From contig JAYKKM010000310.1 of NCBI GenBank assembly GCA_035772405.1, positions 1,145,001 to 1,209,000 of the forward strand: 64,000 bases of DNA. The letters run 5' to 3'. A model generated the notes under the pieces. The model searched no databases. It worked only from the letters and a program-made list of their open reading frames with translations, and was not told the DNA's origin. Of this stretch, positions 45,879 through 54,749 are shown one piece after another (the stretch's first letter is position 1; each line of letters begins with the position of its first letter). A program made the position numbers and the translations under genes. The DNA comes from Chrysogorgia sp. JL179-B06. Its lineage: Eukaryota; Cnidaria; Anthozoa; Scleralcyonacea; Chrysogorgiidae.

Positions 45879-46104
45879 TGTTGCAAACTACCTGCCTCCC
45901 TTGGTACGTGTCCACGACAAATCACATAACGAAAAACGTTGGTTTATTCTCTCGTTTATTTACTTTCGCTGTTTCGCTAACTCTCCAAAACTCGACTGAA
46001 CCTATCATACAGTTTAGCACTCTACCCTCAAGCTTATCTCTCATTGGTTCTTACACGATTCCTATTTCCGGTTCTTGGGACTTCCTCTGCCCCAGTTTCC
46101 AACA
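45879..46104 (-). repeat. 3' LTR of the BEL/Pao derivative
   Basis: 226 bp. On the element's strand it starts TGTTGGAAACTG and ends TTTGCAACA. Its outer end meets GTGC of the target site. Confidence 0.9.
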
Positions 46105-46332
46105 CACTCCCCAATATACACTCCCCTATTGGAGTGTATATGTCTAATGGTGACTGGGCCTAAAATCTATTACAAAGGCTAAGTTACTCTAATGAAGAAA
46201 CTTGTACTTAAACTTGAATATAAACGTTCATAGTCACAGTTTTCTCTTATTGTTCATAATACACTTTGCTCCTCCGCAATCTCCCGTATGAGTAGATCCG
46301 CTGCGGCTGCGGCGGCTCTGCGAGGTCTTCAG

Positions 46333-47011
46333 TTAAAGGCTGGTGCGGCAGGATTGAGTTTTGTAGTCAGTACTCTGTCGCAAGACAGCTCCAGCGGGCA
46401 GTGTGGGGTAGAGCTTCAATACTCTTCTTAACCTTATCTTCAAGTAGCTCTCGTAGATATGCAAACTTTGTGTTTGGTGAAATCCCGGTTTTATCAATCG
46501 TTTCCGTGTATTGTGCCCAAAAGCGCGGCCAATCCATGAATTGGCCATTAAATTTAGAGATTATTAGCTTGGGTAGCTTTGCCATAGAATCTCCCACGGG
46601 TTTTATCTGGCTTTGTGCTTGTTGTTCAGCCTGGAGTTTAAACTTTGTCTCGTGTAGTTTGACTTCATGCATTATTTGGGCTTCTCATACGACCATTTCT
46701 GATTTTCTTCTGCTATCGTTTATCCACTCTCGTAGTCAATTAACTTTGCCGTCAGTTTTTTCGAGCTTAGCATCTATGCTAGCGTTCCACACGGTAATTT
46801 CTTCAATCGATTGTTTTGCCGCTATTTTAAGGGCCTCTACGGTTCGCCGTAAATCTCCCACTTCGCTTAGCAGGGCTTTCAGGGTATCGAGTTGCCGTAG
46901 TATAATATCCTCTTTGGACGATTCCAACGCGTTGTTGGTCCGCTCGGTGTTAATGTGTAGCTGCGTTAGCTTCGTTTCCAGAGTGATGTATTTTGCCTCG
47001 ATGGCTTCCAT
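46333..47011 (-). pseudogene. BEL/Pao gag relic (DUF1759-type)
   Basis: The minus-strand ATG at 47011 opens a coiled-coil-like, Leu/Glu-rich N-terminus (TLETKLTQLHINTERTNNAL). After stops near 46735 and 46690 the frame continues with KLHETKFKLQAEQQAQ, then LPKLIISKFNGQFMDWPRFW and KFAYLRELLEDKVKKSIEAL. The LPKL-x-I-x-K-F-x-G ... W-x-x-F-W pattern is the DUF1759 gag signature of BEL/Pao elements. The copy ends within gag. It would have formed the particle shell. Confidence 0.82.
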
Positions 47012-47052
47012 CTCTGTTTAATCCAAAATAATCCTTTGTCAGAGGTGCCACC

Positions 47053-47278
47053 TGTGGCAAACTACCTGCCTCCCTTGGTACGTGTCCACGACAAATCACA
47101 TAACGAAAAACGTTGGTTTATTCTCTCGTTTATTTACTTTCGCTGTTTCGCTAACTCTCCAAAACTCGACTGAACCTATCATACAGTTTAGCACTCTACC
47201 CTCAAGCTTATCTCTCATTGGTTCTTACACGATTCCTATTTCCGGTTCTTGGGACTTCCTCTGCCTCAGTTTCCAACA
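47053..47278 (-). repeat. 5' LTR of the BEL/Pao derivative
   Basis: 226 bp. It matches the other LTR except near its inner end (TTTGCCACA instead of TTTGCAACA) and one C/T change. GGTGGCACCTCTGACAAAGG follows directly inside, the place where a primer-binding site would be expected; I did not assign a tRNA. Confidence 0.9.
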
Positions 47279-47505
47279 GTGCCTTGACACCAGTAACGTA
47301 GTGTTCCAGTCCTACGATTATACGTCTTCCATGTCTGGCATCTTTAAAGGCTGTCAAGCAAAATTAAAAGAATATCTTCGTAGAGAAGTGCCTTACTTTC
47401 CATGTCTCGCCCATCGAGTCAATACCACCGTGGAGCATAGCTGTGATGCAAGTGTTGCTGTATGTCACATGTTTGACATTCTCCAGGAACTGCCCAGCGG
47501 GCAAA

Positions 47506-47655
47506 AAGACGTCGATTCAACGTTGAAACGACGTTGAAAAAAGGTTGAAAACGCAAATTGGATCGACGTTGTTTTCACGACGCCGAAACAACGTCGTTGA
47601 ACGACGTGAAATCGACGTTTATTCAACGTCAATTTCACAACGTCGATTACTGTTA
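47506..47655. repeat. CAACGTTGAAA-type degenerate tandem repeat
   Basis: Words such as TCAACGTTGAAACGACGTTGAAA, ATCGACGTT and CAACGTCG recur in both senses about ten times, starting right after GCCCAGCGGGC. This wording is a common dispersed repeat in animal genomes. Confidence 0.7.
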
Positions 47656-47699
47656 ATTTAAATGAGTTATTGGAGTCATAAAAAGGTTCAAAACCATCC

Positions 47700-47845
47700 G
47701 TTTTTACGAAAATATTCAATAGAATATTCATTGATTTCTATTCATTGAATATTCTATTAGAAATTGGGACCGGAATATGGAATATTCAATTGCATATTCA
47801 ATAGCATATTCAATAGAATATTCTATGCTATATTCAATTAGAACA
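47700..47845. repeat. GAATATTCAATAG repeat cluster
   Basis: GAATATTCAAT, CATATTCAATAG and GAATATTCTAT recur about nine times. The cluster resembles the one at 31440-31700. Confidence 0.65.
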
Positions 47846-48179
47846 CACAGAACATTTCAGTTTAAAGATATATTTATCATTGAATATTTGTACAGGCATT
47901 ATTATTATTATATCAAACAGGCAAACATCTGGCATTATTATATCAAACTATTTATTACAGTTGATTGGTAAAACAATGTGAAATCAACTGTAAATATTTA
48001 TCTTATATACAAAAATAACTTGTGGAATAGCTACATACATTGAAGGACTACTGTAATGACAAACCAATAATCCTATAATGGGATTTACTCCGATTAAAAT
48101 TAGCTCAGCAAAAGTAGGCACATTTCCACAAATTACCATTGTTTTACCAAACCGGATGTTCGTTTCCCAAAATCCGTTA

Positions 48180-49934
48180 GTCATTTTACGTCTTGTTCGA
48201 CAAATCATAGCTTTGGCAACAGTTAAGTTGGACTCGTCTACTAATTTGTTTAAAGAAATTATTCAATTCCTTGAATATGTGGAAAGCTCTCCCAATGATC
48301 AAGTTATGCTAAAATTTGGGGAACAATGAATAATTCCGATGGGTGCCGGTTCGGAACCGGGACGCGTTCCGAACGTGATTTTGGTTTCGGTATTTCTGAG
48401 TACTATATACCATCTTGACAATCAATTTTTTTAATATCATTTAAGTAGTTTTCTTTATTAAATTTACTGTAAGATCCTTATATACATTCCTTTTAATAAT
48501 TCTCTTAGCAAATATGTTTATTATGCCAAAGACTCGAAGTCTTAACAACATGAGTTTCCACTACGTACAGTGTTTAAGTTATTTAATACATAAAATATAA
48601 ATTTATTTGAAAACATTGAAAATTGCTGTTGTTGCTTTCATGTTTCCCCTGGGGGTTTTACACAGATTTTTGGCCACACCATGGGGCATTTGCACCTTAA
48701 TTTCATCCCCACTCAGCATTCAAATGCCCGGGGCTTGGCCAGGGGGATAGCCACGCTTGGGTTTGACTGATACATACAAATAATATCAATATATTTCAAA
48801 ATGTGGGTTGACCATGGTGAGAAAATTAACATTTAATCAAAGTAATTTCATTATCCTTGACTAATTGAATATACCACAATGCATTGTTATACACACATAG
48901 CCTTTCTCCATTCTTTTGAATAATATTTAATTTTACCAGCGTTTAATAACTTAATGAATTAAGGATATATGTGTACAGGACAGGCATGTATTACTGTATA
49001 TAACAATTGTTTCTACCTTTCTAATATGAGCTTGGATTGGTATTTAAAGCTCTCTTGTTTACTTGGATAAGTTCTTCCATTTTGAATAATATTTTTCAGC
49101 GACTATTTTCTGGCGTTCCCAGCGCAACGGGCGATGGATGGTTCTAATATGAAGTAGGAAAAATTTGAACTAGTGTGTAATATATTTTTTAATGTTTAGT
49201 CCTTGAACAACCACAAATGTGGTGTAAATAAGCGATGAGGGCAATTTGTGAAACTTTGAAAACACAAGTGAAATTAAACCTCAATTTTGTGAGGAACCAT
49301 GTGATTACCTGTTAATCATAGAGGGCAAAATGGATGCATAAATAAGTTAGCTATGCACGTCAACAACATGAGAAAGCCAGCTAAATGTCAAAACCAAGCA
49401 TGAAAAACAACAATCCACTGAAGGTAAACAGTACATTACAACCAACTTTATCGAGTTAAACATCGACTGAGAACAGGGGAACTTGGATTTACATAAAACA
49501 ACATAATAACTTAAGTGTTTCCCGCTGGCATCTCAACCAATCAGGTACAAGTAATTTTGCCCTGAATTTAGGAAAAATGCTCTCATAGCCAATTATATTC
49601 GAGTAATTTTGCCCTCTATATGATTATACTATATACTGTACAGTGCTGGTAGTTTAGGGTGTAAAAACATGCAGACTATAGCTGTGTTTACGACCTGGAC
49701 CTGGACTACAATTTTGTAGTATTGCTGATATTATTGCAAAGGCAGCACTTTCTCAATTATTTTTAAGACCCTGAGTGGAGGTCTGACCCAGGATTTGAAC
49801 CTGTGTCTCCCAGCTCATAGACATGTGTGGTAACCACTAGACCACAGTATGTATATATACTGGTACGATGTTCTAGCAGTTCTTGATGGAAAAAAACAAT
49901 CAGGTAAAATATTATAAAACAATGGACTTATATT
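48180..49934 (-). repeat. Large inverted duplication, copy B
   Basis: Reverse complement of copy A (37.7-39.7 kb). The inner end holds the gag-like relic, which runs on to about 47984 here and reads NLTVAKAMICRTRRKMTNGF then WETNIRFGKTMVICGNVP on the minus strand. The outer end is the point where hAT element 2 inserted: its TSD copy CTTATATT at 52868, followed by TAATAT, continues the A-type sequence for a few bases. Confidence 0.85.
49722..49860 (-). mobile_element. tRNA-derived SINE, family C, in copy B only
   Basis: The minus strand has GTGGTCTAGTGGTTACC (box A) at about 49845-49829 and GGTTCAAATCC (box B) at 49801-49791, then a body GGGTCTTAAAAATAATTGAGAAAGTGC. Copy A of the inverted duplication has an empty site here, which shows it is a discrete insertion. 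Confidence 0.75.
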
Positions 49935-52867
49935 CAAGGCTTGACATTGCCGCTCGCAAACTCGCAAAATGCGAGTGAAATTTTGGTTTTGGCAAGTTTT
50001 AGCGAGTAAGAAAACATTTCACTAGCAAAGTTTTGCGAGTATGACCTCAATCGCGTATTTTGAACGATTTGAAAGTTTCAGAAAGCAAGAAAGAGCCTGG
50101 GTTCATCACAGTCAGCGGTTTCATTAAGAAACATGCGTGGAGTAGATGCGCAAGTGATATGTTCCTCGAGGTTTAGAATAAATCATGAACATTTCTAGTT
50201 TTTTTGAGAGAAAACGGGAAAATTCGTCCGCAGAAACAGCCGATTCAACAGACGAACCTCCAAAGAAAATATCAGCCCCAGGAAAATCTTCTAACATAAA
50301 AACTGGGGCAGCACTTAAGGAAAACACAGCTCAAAAAAAGACTGTTTTGAAGTGGCGGAAGGAATTTTCCCTGGACTTACAGTATCGCTTGGCCGAAGGA
50401 AATGCCGAGGTGGTAGAACAAATCTGGTGTCAAACATGTCGAGACTTCAGTACTGAACGATCGTCTTCGGTAAGTGACATTGTAAAGAGTTTTAATTTCA
50501 AATGTTTGTGTTTCATTTGCTCAATGTTCAACAATATTAAAGCAAATATTCCGTATGTATGTTTTATATAATGTTGAATTGAACTTATAAAAGTATATTT
50601 AAGAATTAAGATTTCACTAGTGTTTTATGCTACATATTTTATTACAGTTTGTCTTGGGCAGCAAAAATGTTAAGAAAGAGTCTGTGAAGTTCCACAAGTT
50701 GTCATTATCACATCAACAATCTGCGAGGGCCAAGATGGCTAAAGACAAGAAAGATAATAATGAACTGAATCCTCTTGAGCTTGTGTTCCAAAGAATGGAT
50801 GGAAACACTTTAGAGAAGATGGAGAAATTATTTCGATCGGCCTATTATCTTGCAATGAAAGAGAGGCCATACTCTGATTTTCCTGATGTGTTGGAACTTC
50901 AAGCTTTGAATGGAGTCAAGGTTGGCGAAACTTACCGCAATAACAGAGCTGCGAAAGAGTTCATATCTCAAATTGGTGGGATCTGCCATGATACCCTGAA
51001 GGATCTCTTGCATAATGCTGATTACTTTAGTGCTTACTGTGATGGTCAGAGTATTAGAAGACTTTTATCCAAAAGTCAAATACCTCAAGATTGTTGAACC
51101 ACCAAACACAAAGGCAAATGGCATTCTCCAAGCAATCAATGAAGCCTTTCAAGATTTCGGCTTTGATAGTATTGCCTACAAAAAGAAGTTGGTCGGTTTT
51201 GGTTCCGATGGTGCCAGTGTGATGATGGGTGTTAGGCATGGTGTTATTAAGTTGTTGAAAGATGAAGGTAACAACCGTAACATGAAACTCTATGCATATT
51301 AACATTTTCAAGATCAAGTCATTTTACTGGATTTTTAATAATTGAACATCCAGAGACAATTTTAACATAAACCATTTTAATTGTACATTTCTTTTTATCT
51401 TAGTTTTTCAGTTGTTAATTTATTATTTACTATTATTATTAAGGTGATGCTCCATGGGTGTTGGCCGTTTGGTGTCTTGCCCATAGGCTTGAACTGGCTG
51501 TCAAGGACTGCTTCAAAGGGACATATATGGACAAAGTAACCGATGTTTTATCACTAATTTACAAGTTCTACAAAGGCTCTTCCAAAAGAAACAAAGAGGT
51601 CCAGGATATTGCAGAGGTCATGGATGAGCACTTCTCCAAACCCAACAAGGCCAATGGCACAAGGTGGGTTGAGCATAAATTGAAAGCAGCAAATAAACTT
51701 CTGCAAAACTGTAACTTGATTATCATTCACATGGAAAATTATGCAGAGGATGAGAGTAACAAAGCTGACGACAGAGCCAAGGCAAGGGGGATCCTCAAGA
51801 AGATTAGAGAATATAAGTTGGTTTGGTTTCTTCACTTCCTTGTTGATGTACTCAACGAAATCACCAGAATAAGCCTATTGTTTCAAAGAGAAGATATTAC
51901 TCTTCCAAGTGCCATGATTAAAGTGAAGAGTGCAAAGCAGAGTTTAAATAATATGATCAATAATTCAGGAGCCAACCTTCAGAAGTTTCAGGGAAGTGTG
52001 AATGGTGCCATCTACAAGGGACAAACCCTAACTCGTGTTGTGGATGATCAGGTTTTATTTACAGGGAAGAGCGAAATCATCCAGAATTTGACAGTGTGCT
52101 TAGATAACAGGTTTGCAAATTGGTATGATGAACCAGTATATTCATCATGCAACATTTTTGACCACCGAAACTGGCCTGATGAGGCTGAAGATCAAGAGAA
52201 TGTTCAACAACCTACTTTAGCTGATTATGGCTCTCAAGAGTTGATGGTAATTACAGAATGTATGTTAAATCCAATACTCATCTCACCAGAAAACACCCAC
52301 TTCTTGTATGGCAGAGAATAAGCCAAGAAGATTCAGAGATCAAGAATTACTCAAACATCATGAAGGTGTGATACACCTGACGGCTATCTATCCACTAGCT
52401 AATGCTTCATGTGAAAGAGGATTCTCAACCATGAAAAGAGTAAAATCGGATTGGCAGTGTTCTCTATCATGCAATTCCCTAGATGTATTAATGCGAATCA
52501 AGATTGACGGTCCAAAGAGACTAGCAGATTTCCAACCAAGACCTGCTGTTAACCGATGGTGGAATTCTGGGGAAAGGCAAAGACGCCCCAACTTCATTGA
52601 AGATGATCTTGCATAAATTGTAAAACAGTACTGTAGTCTGTACTCTGCAATCTGTATAGTGAGTCATCAGTCAATCATGTAATAAAGTGTCACTGAAATA
52701 AAGTTAATGAAATTAAACACAAATGAACAATTACTATATTTACTACGGTTTTTATGGTTACATAGGGTATTTTAAATATTGCTAGTGACTTTGGAATTTT
52801 TGCTAGTGAGAATGAAACCTACTGGCACATGTTTGCTAGTGGTCTCAAAAGTTAAGGTTGACCCTTG
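49935..52867 (+). mobile_element. hAT transposon 2 with perfect 8-bp target duplication
   Basis: CTTATATT stands on both sides (49927-49934 and 52868-52875). The ends are CAAGGCTTGACATTG at the left and the inverse CAAGGGTCAACCTTAAC at the right, imperfect inverted repeats of about 15 bp. Subterminal words GCTAGTG/TTTGCGAGT recur near both ends. At 2.93 kb it has normal size for a complete hAT. It carries one plus-strand transposase gene in pieces. Confidence 0.92.
50185..52616 (+). pseudogene. hAT transposase (ZNF862-like family), spliced, with frame breaks
   Basis: Exon 1 (50185-50469) starts MNISSFFERKRENSS and ends at GTAAGT. Exon 2 starts at 50648 after ATTACAG and ends near 51265 at a GTAACA donor. 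Exon 3 starts near 51444. The phases agree. The protein shows FRSAYYLAMKERPYSDFPDV, SAYCDG (catalytic-Asp area), LVGFGSDGASVMMGVRHG, VWCLAHRLELAVKDCFKGTY, and the C-terminal dimerisation motif ANASCERGFSTMKRVKSDW. This is the wording of ZNF862-like hAT proteins. Defects are a small deletion or shift right after YCDG at 51046 and two shifts between 52300 and 52370. Clean ends with decayed coding suggest a moderately old copy, or sequence indels. Confidence 0.88.
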
Positions 52868-52920
52868 CTTATATTTAATATGTGCACTGCTATCACTAGT
52901 ACGGGAGAGCTTGGAGTAGA

Positions 52921-53068
52921 CATGGATGATTGTCAAGCTCATATCCTCAGAAAAATTATTCTGAGTCCTGGACAGGAATCGAACCTGTAACTTTCTGATT
53001 GCCGGTGAGATGCTCTAACCTGCATATTGAGCTACCGACACTCAGAGGGAGAGTGAAGGTTACAATGA
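52921..53068 (-). mobile_element. SINE family B, complete copy
   Basis: The minus strand starts GTAACCTTCACTCTCCC, has GGTAGCTCAATATGCAGGTTAGAGC (box A with an extended loop), GGTTCGATTCC (box B, 52985-52975) and the tail CTGAGGATATGAGCTTGACAATC. Three further pieces lie at 29.4-30.3 kb. Confidence 0.78.
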
Positions 53069-53479
53069 TGTAGATAAGCCCACTTTTAATATCAAATAAG
53101 GATATTTTTGAAGAACTCAACCCAATAAATCGTCCTGGTCTCCACCCTTTGACATTGAACACAAGAGCTTCTAGCTTTAAAGTCACACAAGACCCGCATA
53201 GGACATATACCAATAGAATCATTATATTGAAGAAAGGCTTTGAGGCGTATGTGGCACAAGAAATATTTGGTATCCTCTAACTGAAAATAGATCGATGGGC
53301 CCGGAGTTGGGAAGAAACTTGAGCCTTTTTTTTGTGAAAACTAGACAATTGATGCATTAGTGGAACTAGTGCTCTGGGAGGGATTTGGCAAAGGACCCAG
53401 CAATTTAGAATTTAACATGCGATTTTGTTGCGAATTTGCTCTCTGGGAAATCAGCGAAACCTGTGTGTCATTCTGTGAT
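53069..53479. other. Gene-free stretch
   Basis: Nothing recognisable. Confidence 0.3.
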
Positions 53480-54185
53480 ATTTTAATTTCGATTAATGGT
53501 GATTCTCTCAAAACGTCTGTCTTGTTCAAGCCTACTGACTCCCATAGTTATCTTCTATTTTCTTCCTCTCATCCCAACCACACTAAGCAATCCATCCCTT
53601 ACTCTCAATTCTTGCATCTTCGCCGCTTATGTAGTGATGACCAAGATTTTCAAGCCAAAGCAATGGAAATGAGATATTTTTTGTTCAACGTGGTTAGCCT
53701 ACCAATCTTCTAGACCTTGGCATTTAGACATCCTTGAACCACCTTTGGAACAAGTTTCAGACAACAAATTCCTCTAGTTCTAACATTTCGTCCTTTCAAT
53801 TTTAGTTAAAAATATTATCAATAGGAATTTTCACAAAATGATCCTGAAACGTCAGCCATTTTCACCAATAACACTTTGGTATCTTTTCACCGTAATAAAA
53901 ACATTCATGATTCCTTAGTACATAGTTCCCTTAAACAAAATACCTTGGCACCAACGGGAACATTTTCTTCCGGCTGTTCCCGCTGCTACAATGCCTTTCC
54001 TAAATCCCACTATAGTTATTACTGCTCCCACATTCGACCACATAATCCGTCATACTTTTTCATGCATGTCTACCAACATCATTTATTCCATTTCTTGCGA
54101 TAAATGCCCTAAAATCTACATTGGTGAAACTGGCGACTCCTTTCAGACCACTGTGGCATGGCATGCGTTTTTCCATGATGTTTAA
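53480..54185 (+). pseudogene. Penelope-like element relic, RT C-terminus and GIY-YIG domain
   Basis: The plus strand reads FKPTDSHSYLLFSSSHPNHT, KQSIPYSQFLHLRRLCSDD near 53530-53640, then FHRNKNIHDSLVHSSL near 53880. In another frame it has STNIIYSISCDKCPKIYIGE near 54070-54125. The last string contains the YIG half of the GIY-YIG endonuclease, followed by ETG. The order RT thumb, linker with the RNKN/LVHSSL signature, then GIY-YIG is specific to Penelope-like elements. Several stops and frame changes make it a dead fragment. The separate C-terminal relic at 41.7-42.1 kb comes from the same class. Confidence 0.82.
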
Positions 54186-54745
54186 CTGTTTTGGTTTCGT
54201 TCATCAACATTAAACTGGGTCTTATGCTTGATCATCATCTTGTTTGGAAATGAATACTTGCGACGTTTTCAGTTATTTACACATTTAAACTTAACAAGCA
54301 GCTTCAACCCTAGATTCTTTGTTCTTTTGATTGGTAAAAAAATGTCCGAGTAAATGAATTCTGCCACGTACTTTTTAGTGATGGATCGCACGTGTCATGT
54401 TTGCCAACAAGAAGTGCGCATACATGTAAAAAGTGCAAAAAATTTATTATCTCATATGTGGCATTGCAGAAGGTGAATAGGGTTATCAGCAAAAAGTAAC
54501 CTGTAAAATTTGTCAACAAAATGGTAAATATAGAATATTGTAAATAAGTGTGAATTCACTGAATTGAATTTATCTTAATATACAAACAGACAAACACTGA
54601 AACAGTGTGATGATGGCACTATTTTTCTGACATTATTCATTAGCAATTACTAGTACTGGGAATACCATTTCCTTGGTTGTCGAACACATGACAACTCCAA
54701 AGCCGAAGGTATCAAATAAAATAGCGGCGTCTTCGAAACGATAGT
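54186..54745. other. Gene-free stretch
   Basis: AT-rich, with no supportable feature. Confidence 0.35.
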
Positions 54746-54749
54746 TAGT

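Larger units (their letters stand above)
45879..47278 (-). mobile_element. 1.4-kb BEL/Pao-type LTR retrotransposon, internally deleted
   Basis: Two 226-bp long terminal repeats (45879-46104 and 47053-47278) begin TG and end CA. By eye they differ at two positions. GTGC stands outside both (45875-45878 and 47279-47282) as a target duplication. The internal 948 bp encode only a gag relic on the minus strand; protease, RT, RNase H and integrase are absent, so it must have moved with help from a relative. The near-identical repeats indicate a recent insertion into the older hAT relic. Confidence 0.92.
45590..47520 (+). pseudogene. hAT/ZMYM1-like coding relic interrupted by an LTR element
   Basis: The plus strand before the insertion reads IADTTPDVSHDDQLSVVARH with nearby stops, then SSLNDK. 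After the insertion it continues LDTSNVVFQSYDYTSSMSG, YFPCLAHRVNTTVEHSCDAS and VCHMFDILQEL. These are DUF4371-type hAT transposase core motifs: the TTPDVSH catalytic-Asp region, then the CLAHRVNT helix. With the insert and one copy of GTGC removed, the reading frame runs across the site. The relic fades into a CAACGTTGAAA repeat at 47.5 kb. N- and C-termini are missing. Confidence 0.75.

Noticed and set aside
46401..47021. Plus-strand 206-residue ORF
   Set aside because: It is antisense to the BEL/Pao gag relic and has Ser/Cys-rich shadow composition.
47777..47971. Plus-strand ORF beginning MEYSIAYSIAYS
   Set aside because: A translation of the GAATATTCAATAG repeat cluster.
49785..49850. Possible tRNA gene
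   Set aside because: Boxes A and B are present but the cloverleaf does not close, and the duplicate locus lacks the whole insertion. Called a SINE.
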